A DNA stretch of 64,000 bases, taken from positions 2,047,092 through 2,111,091 of the forward strand of contig NZ_AP019781.1 of NCBI RefSeq assembly GCF_019669965.1, given 5' to 3'. Each line of letters opens with the position of its first letter. Positions within the stretch are counted from its first letter, which is position 1. The DNA comes from Methanoculleus chikugoensis. Lineage in GTDB: Archaea; Halobacteriota; Methanomicrobia; Methanomicrobiales; Methanoculleaceae. The notes beneath the pieces are model-generated. The model made no database searches. It was not told where the DNA came from and saw only the letters and a program-made list of their open reading frames with translations. The translations under genes were made by a program, and so were the position numbers. Positions 17,810 through 25,466 of this stretch are shown here, piece by piece.

Positions 17810-17872
17810 CGATGCCTCACTCCCGGAACGGGGGCGGAACGCAGCCGGGATGCGGCTGCACGGGTTCTGCCG

Positions 17873-18592
17873 TCATTGTTCAAAGGTCAGCGCTCCATCG
17901 TCGTAGAAGTAACGGATCCAGGGGGTCGTCCTCCCGCGGATGCCGATGATGCGGAACTCCCGCTCCACCGCCCCTCCCCCGTCTTCAGCCCTCACCTCGA
18001 TGACCGTGTTCATCAACTGCTTTATCGTGGAGATGGTTCGCTCGTCGAACGACTCGCTGTTGAGGATGTAGATCCCGATCCCCTCCAGTTTCTTCACCCT
18101 GTTGGTGATCACGTGGAGGAACCTGTAGGTCACCTCCAGCTGCGCGTACATAAGAAGCGTCGAGACCGAGTGGACGCAGAGCCGGATCGGCGGAGGCATC
18201 GGCCCCGGAGGATCGGCCATCACCCCTTCCTTCCACATATCCTCCACCATCCGGGAGAACTTGATCCCCATGCTGGTCAGGTCGAGAGGGCTCGTGACGA
18301 ACTTTGCCTTTGTCGTGTCCCGCAGGGTGGGCACCGAACTCTTCGTGACCGCGTCGATGATCCCGATCCGGCCCCTGTCCGCCCCAAACCTGCGGAACGC
18401 ATCGACCGCGTCGGAAGCACGCTCGTCGGTCGATATGGCAACAGCCCATTCCCCGGGCCGGGGAGAGGCTATCCGGTATGCCAGAAGCTCAGCGTAGGAG
18501 AGGGGGGGCGCCAGGAGGAGAATATTTGTGGCGGCCCGCAGGCCCCCATACTCCCTGTCGATCATCGGGATGCCGGTTTCGTAGGTGTACAT
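17873..18592 (-). CDS. RecA/RAD55-like protein without a P-loop
   Basis: The 239-residue protein has the layout of KaiC/RAD55-type RecA-fold ATPases: GIPMIDREYGGLRAATNILL, then strands ending LCVHSVSTLLMYAQ (Walker B position) and a final sheet. The Walker A region reads LLAPPLSYAELLAYRIA and lacks the GxxGxGK[S/T] motif. It is therefore probably unable to hydrolyse ATP and may act as a scaffold or sensor. It lies 13 bases after feoB on the same strand, so it may be cotranscribed with iron transport genes. The family call is from overall pattern only. Confidence 0.65.
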   Translation of the reverse strand: MYTYETGIPMIDREYGGLRAATNILLLAPPLSYAELLAYRIASPRPGEWAVAISTDERASDAVDAFRRFGADRGRIGIIDAVTKSSVPTLRDTTKAKFVTSPLDLTSMGIKFSRMVEDMWKEGVMADPPGPMPPPIRLCVHSVSTLLMYAQLEVTYRFLHVITNRVKKLEGIGIYILNSESFDERTISTIKQLMNTVIEVRAEDGGGAVEREFRIIGIRGRTTPWIRYFYDDGALTFEQ

Positions 18593-18605
18593 CGTGTAAT
18601 ACCAG

Positions 18606-20456
18606 TTATGACAGGATATAGTGGATAAGGCCTCCTATCAGGAGCCCGAGGGCGACCGTGTAGGCTGTGATCGCGAGCGTGATCCGGGACCCGACTTCGC
18701 GCAGCAGCACCGTGATCGTCGCGAGGCAGGGGACGAAGAGGACGGTCACGACCGCGAATATGTAGAGCTGCAGCGACGAGAGCACCGCCCCGAGGTCGGC
18801 GGTGCCCGCGAGGATGGCAAGGGTCTCGAACGCCATCTCTTTCCGGAGGATCCCGAAGATGAGCGCCGTCGCCGAGTAGCCGGGAAGGCCGAGGAGGGCC
18901 ATGGTGTACGGCTCCACAAGCCCCTCGAAGAACGTCATGACGCCGAAGAACTCGAGCAGCCCGAGAACGACGCTTCCCGCGAGGAGCAGGGGCATCGCGA
19001 TGAAGAGGAACTCCGAGAGACGCGCCCAGGACTTCTTCATCACCAGTTTCGGGTCGGGCCAGCGGAGCGGAACCATCTCCATGATCATCCCGAACCGCTC
19101 GCCGGGCGTCACCCGGGAGAGGACGAGCCCCGTCGCGATGATCAGGACGAAGACGATGGCGTATACGCTGAACGCCGCCGCGATACCGACGAAACTCGCC
19201 ACGATCCCGGCGATGATGACCGTCCGGGCCGAGCAGGGAACCATCGTGACCAGGAACGAGGCGATGATCCGCTCGCGCCGGGAGCGCAGGAGCCGGATGC
19301 TCATGATGGCCGGCACGTTGCACCCGAACGCCAGGGTAAGGGGGATGACCGCCCCGCCGTGCATCCCGACCCGGTGCATCGCGTTGTCGGCGAGGAATGC
19401 CGCCCGGGTCATGTAACCCGAGTCCTCGAGGATGGAGATGATGATGTAGAAGAGGAGGACGTACGGGAACGCTATCCCGAGGCCCGCCTGGAGCGCGATG
19501 AGGATCGATGTTCCGAGCGTCTCGACGATCGGCGGCAGCCCGAGCGCAACGAAGGGCTGTATCGCAAAGACCTCGAAGAACTCCACGATCATCTTCTCAA
19601 GGAACGATCCCGTGACGAAGACGAAGAGGAGCATCCCGATCAGGATACCGATGAGGATCGGCATCCCGGGGATGAGCCGCGTCAGAATGCTATCCGGGTC
19701 GGTCTGGGGGAGCTGCGCCTCCTCCTTCACGGTGAGGTCGGCGATCTTGTGGGCGAAGTTGTGCCGGTTGGCCGCGATGATCTGGGCGACCGTCATCCGG
19801 TGCCGGGACTCGATCTCGTCGGAGATCGTCCGCGCCGCCTCGAGCAGTTCCGGGTTGTCGCCGAACCCGAGGAGCGCACGGACGCTCCCTTTCCGGTCGG
19901 CACCGAACATCTTCCCGAGACTCCGGATGGCCGCCTCGATGTGGTGGTCGTAGGGGATCTCGACCACCGACGGGCTCGAGGCGGCGAGAGCCGCCGGGAT
20001 GATCCGGTCGATGTTCTTCCCCTGCGACGCCGCCGTCTGGATCACCTCGACGCCGAGAAGGTCGTGAATCGGGCCGGGATCGATCTCAAGTCCGCGTTTT
20101 ACGGCTTCATCGACCATGTTCAGCACGACGACCATCGGGAGGCCGTACTCCGCCACCTGGAGGAGGAGGTAGAGGTTGCGCTCGAGACGAGTGGCGTTCG
20201 CCACCACGATGACCGCATCGACGTCCTGCTGCTCCAGGAACCGGCGGACCAGGCCTTCCTCGTCCGAGTTCCCCTCGAGCGAATAGACCCCGGGCAGGTC
20301 AACGAGCTCGACGATCTCGCGCTGGAAACAGGTGTTGCCCCGCTGCAGCTCGACGGTGGTTCCGGGATAGTTGCTCACCTCCACCCCAAGGCCGGTGAGC
20401 TGGTTGAAGATGAGGGATTTGCCGACGCTGGGGTTGCCGATCAGCGCGAACCTCAT
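18606..20456 (-). CDS. feoB: Ferrous iron transporter FeoB
   Basis: The 616-residue protein has an N-terminal G domain with ALIGNPSVGKSLIFNQLTG (G1), SNYPGTT (G2), VDLPGVYSL (G3) and VLNMVDEA (G4), and a C-terminal membrane part with the two Gate motifs (ALQAGLGIAFPYVL..., MRR-like IPLTLAFGCNVPAI). It imports Fe2+ in a GTP-dependent way. The ATG at 20456 overlaps the regulator stop as ATGA; a GTG at 20462 is the alternative. It is shorter than many bacterial FeoB but complete. Confidence 0.95.
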   Translation of the reverse strand: MRFALIGNPSVGKSLIFNQLTGLGVEVSNYPGTTVELQRGNTCFQREIVELVDLPGVYSLEGNSDEEGLVRRFLEQQDVDAVIVVANATRLERNLYLLLQVAEYGLPMVVVLNMVDEAVKRGLEIDPGPIHDLLGVEVIQTAASQGKNIDRIIPAALAASSPSVVEIPYDHHIEAAIRSLGKMFGADRKGSVRALLGFGDNPELLEAARTISDEIESRHRMTVAQIIAANRHNFAHKIADLTVKEEAQLPQTDPDSILTRLIPGMPILIGILIGMLLFVFVTGSFLEKMIVEFFEVFAIQPFVALGLPPIVETLGTSILIALQAGLGIAFPYVLLFYIIISILEDSGYMTRAAFLADNAMHRVGMHGGAVIPLTLAFGCNVPAIMSIRLLRSRRERIIASFLVTMVPCSARTVIIAGIVASFVGIAAAFSVYAIVFVLIIATGLVLSRVTPGERFGMIMEMVPLRWPDPKLVMKKSWARLSEFLFIAMPLLLAGSVVLGLLEFFGVMTFFEGLVEPYTMALLGLPGYSATALIFGILRKEMAFETLAILAGTADLGAVLSSLQLYIFAVVTVLFVPCLATITVLLREVGSRITLAITAYTVALGLLIGGLIHYILS

Positions 20457-21082
20457 GGACACGACTCCACGACGATCGATCGCGCGATCTCGGGGCTGAT
20501 GGCGATATCGCAGCCTTTCACCCTGACGACGACGGAATCATTCGGGAGTTTGCGCCGGATCTGCACGATCTCGCCGGGGAATATGCCGAGATCGAGCAGC
20601 CTCCGGTGCCGCCGGGGGCCGCGCATCATCGCCACCCGGACAGTATCGCCTTCCTTGCAATCGAGCAGCGTGCAGTCCCGCCCCCGGCAGCGCCCCATAC
20701 GTCCCGGCGGAGACTGGGCGCCGTCCATGTAGGAGGAGAGCCGGTCGATCGTCTCGTCGGATATCCCGTGCTCGAGGGTGCAGGCCTCCCTGCTCGCGGC
20801 ATCCTCATCGACGCCGAGCATCTCCGTCAGGAAACACTGGAGAACGCGGTGTTTCCGCGCCACCTGTGACGCCACCGACGAACCCTTCCCGGTAAGCCTG
20901 ACGGCGTCGCCGTCCGCCCGCTCCAGGTATCCTTCCTCGACCAGAGAGGCGACGGTCGTCCCGGCGGTCTCCTTCCCGGTATCGAGAGCCGCCGCTATCT
21001 CGTCCAGCGTCGCCGCCCGGCCGCCGCTCTCCGTGATCGTGAGGATTGCTTCGAGATAATCCTCAAACGTGGAAGGAAGCAT
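20453..21082 (-). CDS. DtxR/MntR-family iron regulator with fused FeoA domain
   Basis: The 209-residue protein has a winged helix (TFEDYLEAILTITESGGRAA, DEIAAALDTGKETAGTTVASL; residues 4-65), a dimerisation/metal domain with LTGKGSSVASQVARKHRVLQCFL and REACTLEHGISDETIDRL (metal ligands C and H), a Cys-rich linker CRGRDCTLLDC and a C-terminal FeoA/SH3 domain (residues about 130-205, RRHRRLLDLGIFPGE). It should sense Fe2+ and repress the operon it heads with feoB. The FeoA part may also substitute for the missing feoA gene. Confidence 0.92.
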   Translation of the reverse strand: MLPSTFEDYLEAILTITESGGRAATLDEIAAALDTGKETAGTTVASLVEEGYLERADGDAVRLTGKGSSVASQVARKHRVLQCFLTEMLGVDEDAASREACTLEHGISDETIDRLSSYMDGAQSPPGRMGRCRGRDCTLLDCKEGDTVRVAMMRGPRRHRRLLDLGIFPGEIVQIRRKLPNDSVVVRVKGCDIAISPEIARSIVVESCP

Positions 21083-21107
21083 GTTACAATTTCTTTGACT
21101 CCTATAA

Positions 21108-21117
21108 GTTTATATTT
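21108..21117 (-). promoter_or_regulatory. TATA box of the dtxR-feoB operon
   Basis: On the minus strand AAATATAAAC lies 26-35 bases before the ATG at 21082, implying a nearly leaderless transcript. It is the obvious place for autorepression, although no clear operator palindrome is visible. Confidence 0.5.
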
Positions 21118-21216
21118 GGGGGTGTAGGCAGCATACGCGGGAAGACCCCTTGCGCAGGCTGAGGGATGAGAGCATAGCCTCCCTCCTCCAGGATCACTTT
21201 CACCGTGCACGGCTCT

Positions 21217-22530
21217 TCTTTATGTCGAAAAACTGCAGATCACTCATGCGATAGCCAGCAGGAGAGTTTCCGGTGCACATCACCGCAAAGATCAGGATTC
21301 AGGTCATACCTGAGCAGGAGGACGTGCTCTGGCATCTCTCCGAGAAGTGCCGATTAGTCTACAATTTTGCGCTTGCCGAGCGGAACCGAAATTACCAGGA
21401 AAACAAAGACAGACCCGGCAAACAGTACATCGGATATGTGCAGCAGGCGAACGCCCTCCCCAAGTTGAAGGAAAAGTATCCCGAGTACAAGTGGGTCTAC
21501 TCAAAAGTGCTTCAAACGACGTTGAAGTCCCTGGACGACGACTTTCGCTCATTCTTCGCCCTGCGACAGAATGGGGATAAGGGGGCAAATCCCCCAGGGT
21601 TCAAGGGAAAAGACCACTTCTGCACGCTACGCTACAACCAGAGCGGATTCAAGATCGAGAGGGACCAGATCTGGTTCTCCCACTTCTACAACACGGTGCC
21701 ACTGATCTTCGCCCTACCCGCTGGTTCTCAGTTCATCAACGTCAAACAGGTTGATCTCTTCTACGACGACATCAAGAGCGCGTACTATGTATCGATCGTT
21801 CATGAGGTCCAGCCGGCGCAGGAGTACCGTGACAACGGGCTCTACCAGGCGTTTGACCTCGGGGTGACCCAGCACGTCGGGGTGAACAGTCACGGGAAGT
21901 TCATTGGGTTTTCTGTGGCTCGCCCGGACAAGTACTGGAAAACCCCGATCGCTGAGTTGCAGGCCCGGCGAGACCACTGTAAGAAGAAGAGTCGAAAGTG
22001 GCAGAAGCTGAACCGGCTCAAGCGGAAGTGTGAACGAAAACAGGGCAACCAGATCAAAGATTTCCAGCACAAATTGAGCAAGAAAATCGTTGAGAACACT
22101 CGCGCTAACACGATCCTCGTTGGGGATCTGAGCGTGAAGCAGATGCCCCGGTCCCGGCAGGCGACCCCGGGGCTCAACCGCGCCACCCAGAACACGGGAC
22201 ACCTGTCGCGGTTCATCAGATTTTTGACCTACAAGGCAACCCTTGCAGGTAAGAGAGTAATAAAAATCGATGAACAGAACACGACAAAAGCCTGTTGTGT
22301 CTGCGGGGCGCTTCACGACATGCCGCTCTGGAAGCGAGTTATAGAATGTGAGTGCGGGAACACCATGGATCGAGACCGGAACAGTGCGGTCAATATCATG
22401 GTACGGTTCCTATCACAGAATGCCCTGCGAACGGGCTACCGGCAGTTCGCCGATAATCTGCGACAAACAGGTCTGGAAATTCCAGTACACTCGCAGGAAG
22501 CCCCCTGCGTAGGCGGGGGTAGTTCGCGGA
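21217..22530 (+). mobile_element. IS200/IS605-type element carrying only tnpB (boundaries approximate)
   Basis: A single tnpB gene with no tnpA is present. A hairpin near the 3' end of tnpB (22501-22519, CCCCC...GGGGG) followed by TAGTTC resembles the subterminal right end and the omega-RNA region of this family. The left end is not resolved; TTTAT at about 21219-21223 could be the target-adjacent motif. The last codons of tnpB would lie beyond the right end. Boundaries are estimates. Confidence 0.5.
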
Positions 22531-22547
22531 TTTGGGTAGTACCATAG
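21273..22547 (+). CDS. tnpB: TnpB, IS200/IS605 family RNA-guided nuclease
   Basis: The 424-residue protein starts at GTG with AGGAGAG ahead. It has the N-terminal helix-turn-helix/WED part, the RuvC I motif AFDLGVTQHVG (about residue 193), RuvC II region NTILVGDLSVKQM (about residue 284), a zinc finger C-x2-C ... C-x-C (ACCVCGALH, IECECGN) and the RuvC III Asp in TMDRDRNSAVNIM. In characterised TnpBs the second motif has Glu before Asp-Leu; here it is Gly-Asp-Leu, a variant also found in some archaeal copies. It would cut DNA guided by an omega-RNA from its own 3' end if active. Confidence 0.9.
   Translation: MHITAKIRIQVIPEQEDVLWHLSEKCRLVYNFALAERNRNYQENKDRPGKQYIGYVQQANALPKLKEKYPEYKWVYSKVLQTTLKSLDDDFRSFFALRQNGDKGANPPGFKGKDHFCTLRYNQSGFKIERDQIWFSHFYNTVPLIFALPAGSQFINVKQVDLFYDDIKSAYYVSIVHEVQPAQEYRDNGLYQAFDLGVTQHVGVNSHGKFIGFSVARPDKYWKTPIAELQARRDHCKKKSRKWQKLNRLKRKCERKQGNQIKDFQHKLSKKIVENTRANTILVGDLSVKQMPRSRQATPGLNRATQNTGHLSRFIRFLTYKATLAGKRVIKIDEQNTTKACCVCGALHDMPLWKRVIECECGNTMDRDRNSAVNIMVRFLSQNALRTGYRQFADNLRQTGLEIPVHSQEAPCVGGGSSRIWVVP
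22501..22519 (+). ncRNA. Hairpin in the presumed omega-RNA scaffold of tnpB
   Basis: Five C (22501-22505) pair with five G (22515-22519) across a nine-base loop inside the last codons of tnpB. In this family the guide-RNA scaffold overlaps the tnpB 3' end and the guide is the flanking sequence just beyond the right end. Only the hairpin is directly visible; the RNA itself is inferred. Confidence 0.4.
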
Positions 22548-22709
22548 GAATTGTCAACGATCTACGGCCTGAGGAGGATGGGTGGGCCGGGTCGGCAGCG
22601 GGAGCGTGAAGCGATCTATGACCCCAGACGTTTTTTTGGGATCCGAACTATTCGATCTACACGCATCTTTCGGGCATGACCGTTACCTCCTACCGGCAGG
22701 AAGGTGGCA

Positions 22710-22856
22710 ATGACGATGGTCTTCATCTGGCGCATAGATAACGGCAAACTTGCAGAGGGATGGGAAGTCGATGAGGACCGGGATTTCCTCAAACAACCGG
22801 GCGTCATCGAATACACGGAAAAAGGAAAGAAACTCTTTCCGGGAGATGCCAGGTAG
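22710..22856 (+). pseudogene. C-terminal remnant of a SnoaL/ester-cyclase-like protein
   Basis: A 48-codon frame contains WRIDNGKLAEGWEVDED, then DFLKQPGVIEYTEKGKK, which match the last strand and helix of SnoaL-like (NTF2-fold) ester cyclases. The expected 80-100 N-terminal residues are absent in frame; upstream another frame shows fragments such as DPNYSIYTHL. The gene seems broken by frameshift or deletion, and the tnpB element lies immediately upstream. Confidence 0.55.
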
Positions 22857-22943
22857 TGAATGTATCGGCCAGGCAGGTTTCCTGCCCGAGCCTGCACCCG
22901 GCAAGCATCAAGGCCTATATGGTTTTGGGGAGGAAGAGTGATC

Positions 22944-24563
22944 ATGGGAACCCCGGAGGGGCAGGTCACGAACAGGGATGTCGCCGAACGGCTCGCGTTG
23001 ATGGCCCGCCTCCTCGGGATCGCGGGGGAGGACCGGTACCGGATCGCTGCCTACGAACGGGCGGCGCGGCAGATCGACCGCCTCTCCCTCCCGGTCGCCG
23101 GGCTCGACGGGGAGGAGCTCACCCGTATCCCGGGGATCGGAGAGAGGATTGCCGGGCAGATCCGCGAGATCGCCGCCACCGGAACGTTCGGGGAACTGAA
23201 AGATCTCCAGGCGGCCATACCCGGATCGGTCGTCGAACTGCTCGGCGTTGCCGGGGTGGGGCCGAAGACGCTCCACGTTCTCTACGGGGAACTCGGCATC
23301 CGGACACTGGACGACCTGGAGCAGGCGGTGAAGGGGCATCGCCTCAGGGCGCTCTCCGGGTTCGGGGCAAAGAAGGAGGAGGCGATCAGGCGGGGCATCG
23401 AGCAGTTCCGGAAGAGGTCGAACCGGATGACCCGCCCGCAGGCCGACGCGGTGCTCGCGGCCCTGCCGGACGGCCGGTACATGGTTGCGGGGAGTTACCG
23501 GCGGGGATCGAGCACCGTGGGCAGGCTTGCGATCGTCGTTGCCGGGAATGGAAGCGCCGCTGGAGACCGCATACCCACCGACGCCGTGGTGGACGTCCGG
23601 TTCGCCGAGCCCGGCCGGTGCGGCACCGCGCTCCTCTGCGCCACCGGCTCGGCCGGGTTCCTGGAGAGGCTCGGGCAGGTGGCGGCGCGACAGGGCTACC
23701 GGCTCACGCCCGACGGTCTTGTGGAGACCGCAAACGGGCGATTACAGGAGTTCGCAAGCGAGGAGGAGGTCTTTTCGTTCCTCGGGATGGAGACGGTTCC
23801 GCCGGAGCTGCGCGAGGACCGGGGCGAGATCGAACTCGCTCTCCGGCACGCCCTCCCCGACCTCGTCGATCTCTCAGACGTGCGGGGCGATCTCCACGCC
23901 CACACCACGTGGAGCGACGGCCGCCAGTCGCTCGAAGACGTAGCGGAGGCGGGGGAGAGAAGGGGCTACGAGTACATCGTGATCACCGACCACTCGTCAA
24001 GGGTGCGGCCCGAGGCCCTTCTAAAACAGCAGGCCGAGATCGAGCGCGTCAACCGGCGGCACGACTGCCGGCTCCTTGCCGGGAGCGAGGTGGACATCAA
24101 AAGCGACGGCAGCCTCGGGTACGAGAACAGGGTTCTTGCCGACCTCGACCTGGTGATCGCCTCGGTGCACTCGGGGTTCTCCCAGGACCAGGACGTCCTG
24201 ACCCGGCGCATCCTCACCGCGATGGAGAACGAGCACGTCGATATCGTCGGTCACCCCACCGGCCGCCTGCTCGGCCGGAGACCGCCGTATGCCGTCGACC
24301 TCGAGCGCGTTATCGCACACGCGGCGGCGACGGGGACGGCTCTCGAGATCAATGCATCGCCCCACCGGCTCGATCTTGAGGATATTTATATCCGGCAGGC
24401 CAAGAAGGAAGGAGTGAAACTGGCTGCAGGGACGGATGCCCATAGGAACGGCGAATTTGCAAACATGCGTTACGGTATTCTACTGGCACGCCGGGGCTGG
24501 TGCACCCCGGACGACGTCCTGAACACCCTTTCTCTATCCGCGCTGCTGGAGTGGACGTCATGA
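22944..24563 (+). CDS. PolX paralogue with inactivated polymerase palm and intact PHP domain
   Basis: The 539-residue protein (ATG 22944 after GGAAGAGTGATC) aligns with PolX throughout: helix-hairpin-helix motifs RIPGIGERIAGQI, GVAGVGPKTL, SGFGAKKEEA; palm start VAGSYRRGSSTVGRLAIVV; PHP motifs GDLHAHTTWSDG, ITDHS, SEVDIKSDG, SVHSGF, GHPTGR and GTDAHR. In the palm the two metal-binding Asp of the GDxD motif are Arg184 and Ala186, and the finger/thumb segment is shortened, although a VDVRF Asp (about 207) remains. Polymerisation should be impossible, while PHP phosphoesterase/exonuclease residues look complete. It overlaps the next gene by 4 bases. Confidence 0.88.
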   Translation: MGTPEGQVTNRDVAERLALMARLLGIAGEDRYRIAAYERAARQIDRLSLPVAGLDGEELTRIPGIGERIAGQIREIAATGTFGELKDLQAAIPGSVVELLGVAGVGPKTLHVLYGELGIRTLDDLEQAVKGHRLRALSGFGAKKEEAIRRGIEQFRKRSNRMTRPQADAVLAALPDGRYMVAGSYRRGSSTVGRLAIVVAGNGSAAGDRIPTDAVVDVRFAEPGRCGTALLCATGSAGFLERLGQVAARQGYRLTPDGLVETANGRLQEFASEEEVFSFLGMETVPPELREDRGEIELALRHALPDLVDLSDVRGDLHAHTTWSDGRQSLEDVAEAGERRGYEYIVITDHSSRVRPEALLKQQAEIERVNRRHDCRLLAGSEVDIKSDGSLGYENRVLADLDLVIASVHSGFSQDQDVLTRRILTAMENEHVDIVGHPTGRLLGRRPPYAVDLERVIAHAAATGTALEINASPHRLDLEDIYIRQAKKEGVKLAAGTDAHRNGEFANMRYGILLARRGWCTPDDVLNTLSLSALLEWTS

Positions 24564-25150
24564 TCTACCGGTTCTACGAGAAGATCCTCCTCCGCGATCT
24601 CAGGACGCTCCCCGAGCACGTCTGCTTCATGATCACCGAGCAGGACATGCTCGATGCTCCCGGCAACCTCTCCCGTGCCGCCGGGTGGTGCCGCGACCTC
24701 GGGATCAAGAGTGCCACGTTCCACATCAGCACCGCCGACCCCGCCCGGCTGGAACGCTGCCTCCCGCGGATTCGCGAGGTATCCTCAATCGCGCGCCTGA
24801 CCCTGCACTACCGCGACGAGAAGGAGGTCAGCGGCGAAGGCATGGACGTGACGGTGGCGATCGGCAAGAGCGGCAGGGAGGAGATCGCCGGGTGCGTGCG
24901 AAGGATGGCCGAGGACGGAGTAGATCCGGAATCGGTCGACGAAGACCTGCTGGAGTCATACCTCACCTTCAAGTACGAGCCCGATCTCGTCATCAAGACC
25001 GGCGGCGACCACCTCACCGATTTTCTCATCTGGCAGTCGGTCTACTCCGAACTCTTCTTCCTCGACGTCAACTGGGCGCTGCTCAGAAAAGTGGATTTCC
25101 TCCGAGCGCTCCGGGACTTCCAGTCGAGAGCGCGGCGGTTCGGGAAGTAA
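24560..25150 (+). CDS. Divergent cis-prenyltransferase homologue without catalytic Asp (NgBR-like)
   Basis: The 196-residue protein is shorter than UppS (about 250-260). It retains LPEHVCFM where UppS has PRHVAxIxDGNRR, but the DGNRR motif is replaced by TEQDM. The C-terminal substrate-binding part is recognisable: PDLVIKTGGDHLTDFLIWQ and VYSELFF, ending with RARRFGK, an RxG motif. Eukaryotic NgBR/Nus1 and the accessory subunit of a heteromeric Methanosarcina enzyme have this pattern: no catalytic Asp but an RxG tail that completes the partner's active site. The ATG overlaps the PolX-like stop (ATGA). The catalytic UppS gene lies 0.3 kb away on the other strand. Confidence 0.75.
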   Translation: MIYRFYEKILLRDLRTLPEHVCFMITEQDMLDAPGNLSRAAGWCRDLGIKSATFHISTADPARLERCLPRIREVSSIARLTLHYRDEKEVSGEGMDVTVAIGKSGREEIAGCVRRMAEDGVDPESVDEDLLESYLTFKYEPDLVIKTGGDHLTDFLIWQSVYSELFFLDVNWALLRKVDFLRALRDFQSRARRFGK

Positions 25151-25175
25151 GCCGGCGATAGAGGCCGGTAACAAA

Positions 25176-25297
25176 GTCTCGCGCGAAGCCGCGAAGTGCG
25201 ACGGTTCGTAGAACCGGAGCATGAGAAGCCATCAGGCTTCGAAGGGGAGTTGCTCTCAGATAAACCGAACTTCGCGTTCTTCGCGGCTTCGCGTGAG
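25176..25297. repeat. Inverted-repeat element, copy A
   Basis: The element opens with GTCTCGCGCGAAGCCGCGAA (25176) and closes with the near reverse complement CTTCGCGGCTTCGCGTGAG (25279-25297). About 120 bases lie in total. The same ends bound copies at 25322-25446 and 39046-39160. It contains the internal motif GAGAAGCCATCAGGCTTCGA. No coding potential is convincing. Confidence 0.65.
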
Positions 25298-25321
25298 GCA
25301 ACATACAAGGATAATAGCAGA

Positions 25322-25446
25322 GTCTCACGCGAAGAACGACTTCCTCTTTGGGGAAGGAGTTTGAGAAGCCGTAGGCTTCGAGCCGCGAAGTCCGAGATGT
25401 AAGTATAGCAACTTCCTGCGGGGAAGTCGCACATCGCGTGAAGCCA
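25322..25446. repeat. Inverted-repeat element, copy B
   Basis: It starts with GTCTCACGCGAAGAACG at 25322 and ends with CATCGCGTGAAGCC at about 25433-25446. It includes GAGAAGCCGTAGGCTTCGAG, related to the internal hairpin of copy A. Copies A and B together fill the 316-base gap between the convergent cis-prenyltransferase-like and uppS genes, so they may provide bidirectional termination. Confidence 0.6.
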
Positions 25447-25466
25447 CGTCGGCGTGGAGGTAACCG

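Noticed and set aside
18621-20732. 703-codon plus frame opposite feoB
   Set aside because: Antisense shadow with extreme Asp/Glu/Arg content and no membrane helices; FeoB motifs are on the minus strand.
22856-24379. 507-codon alternative frame over the second PolX
   Set aside because: It is Arg/Gly/Pro-rich without motifs; the frame starting at 22944 encodes the PolX/PHP protein.
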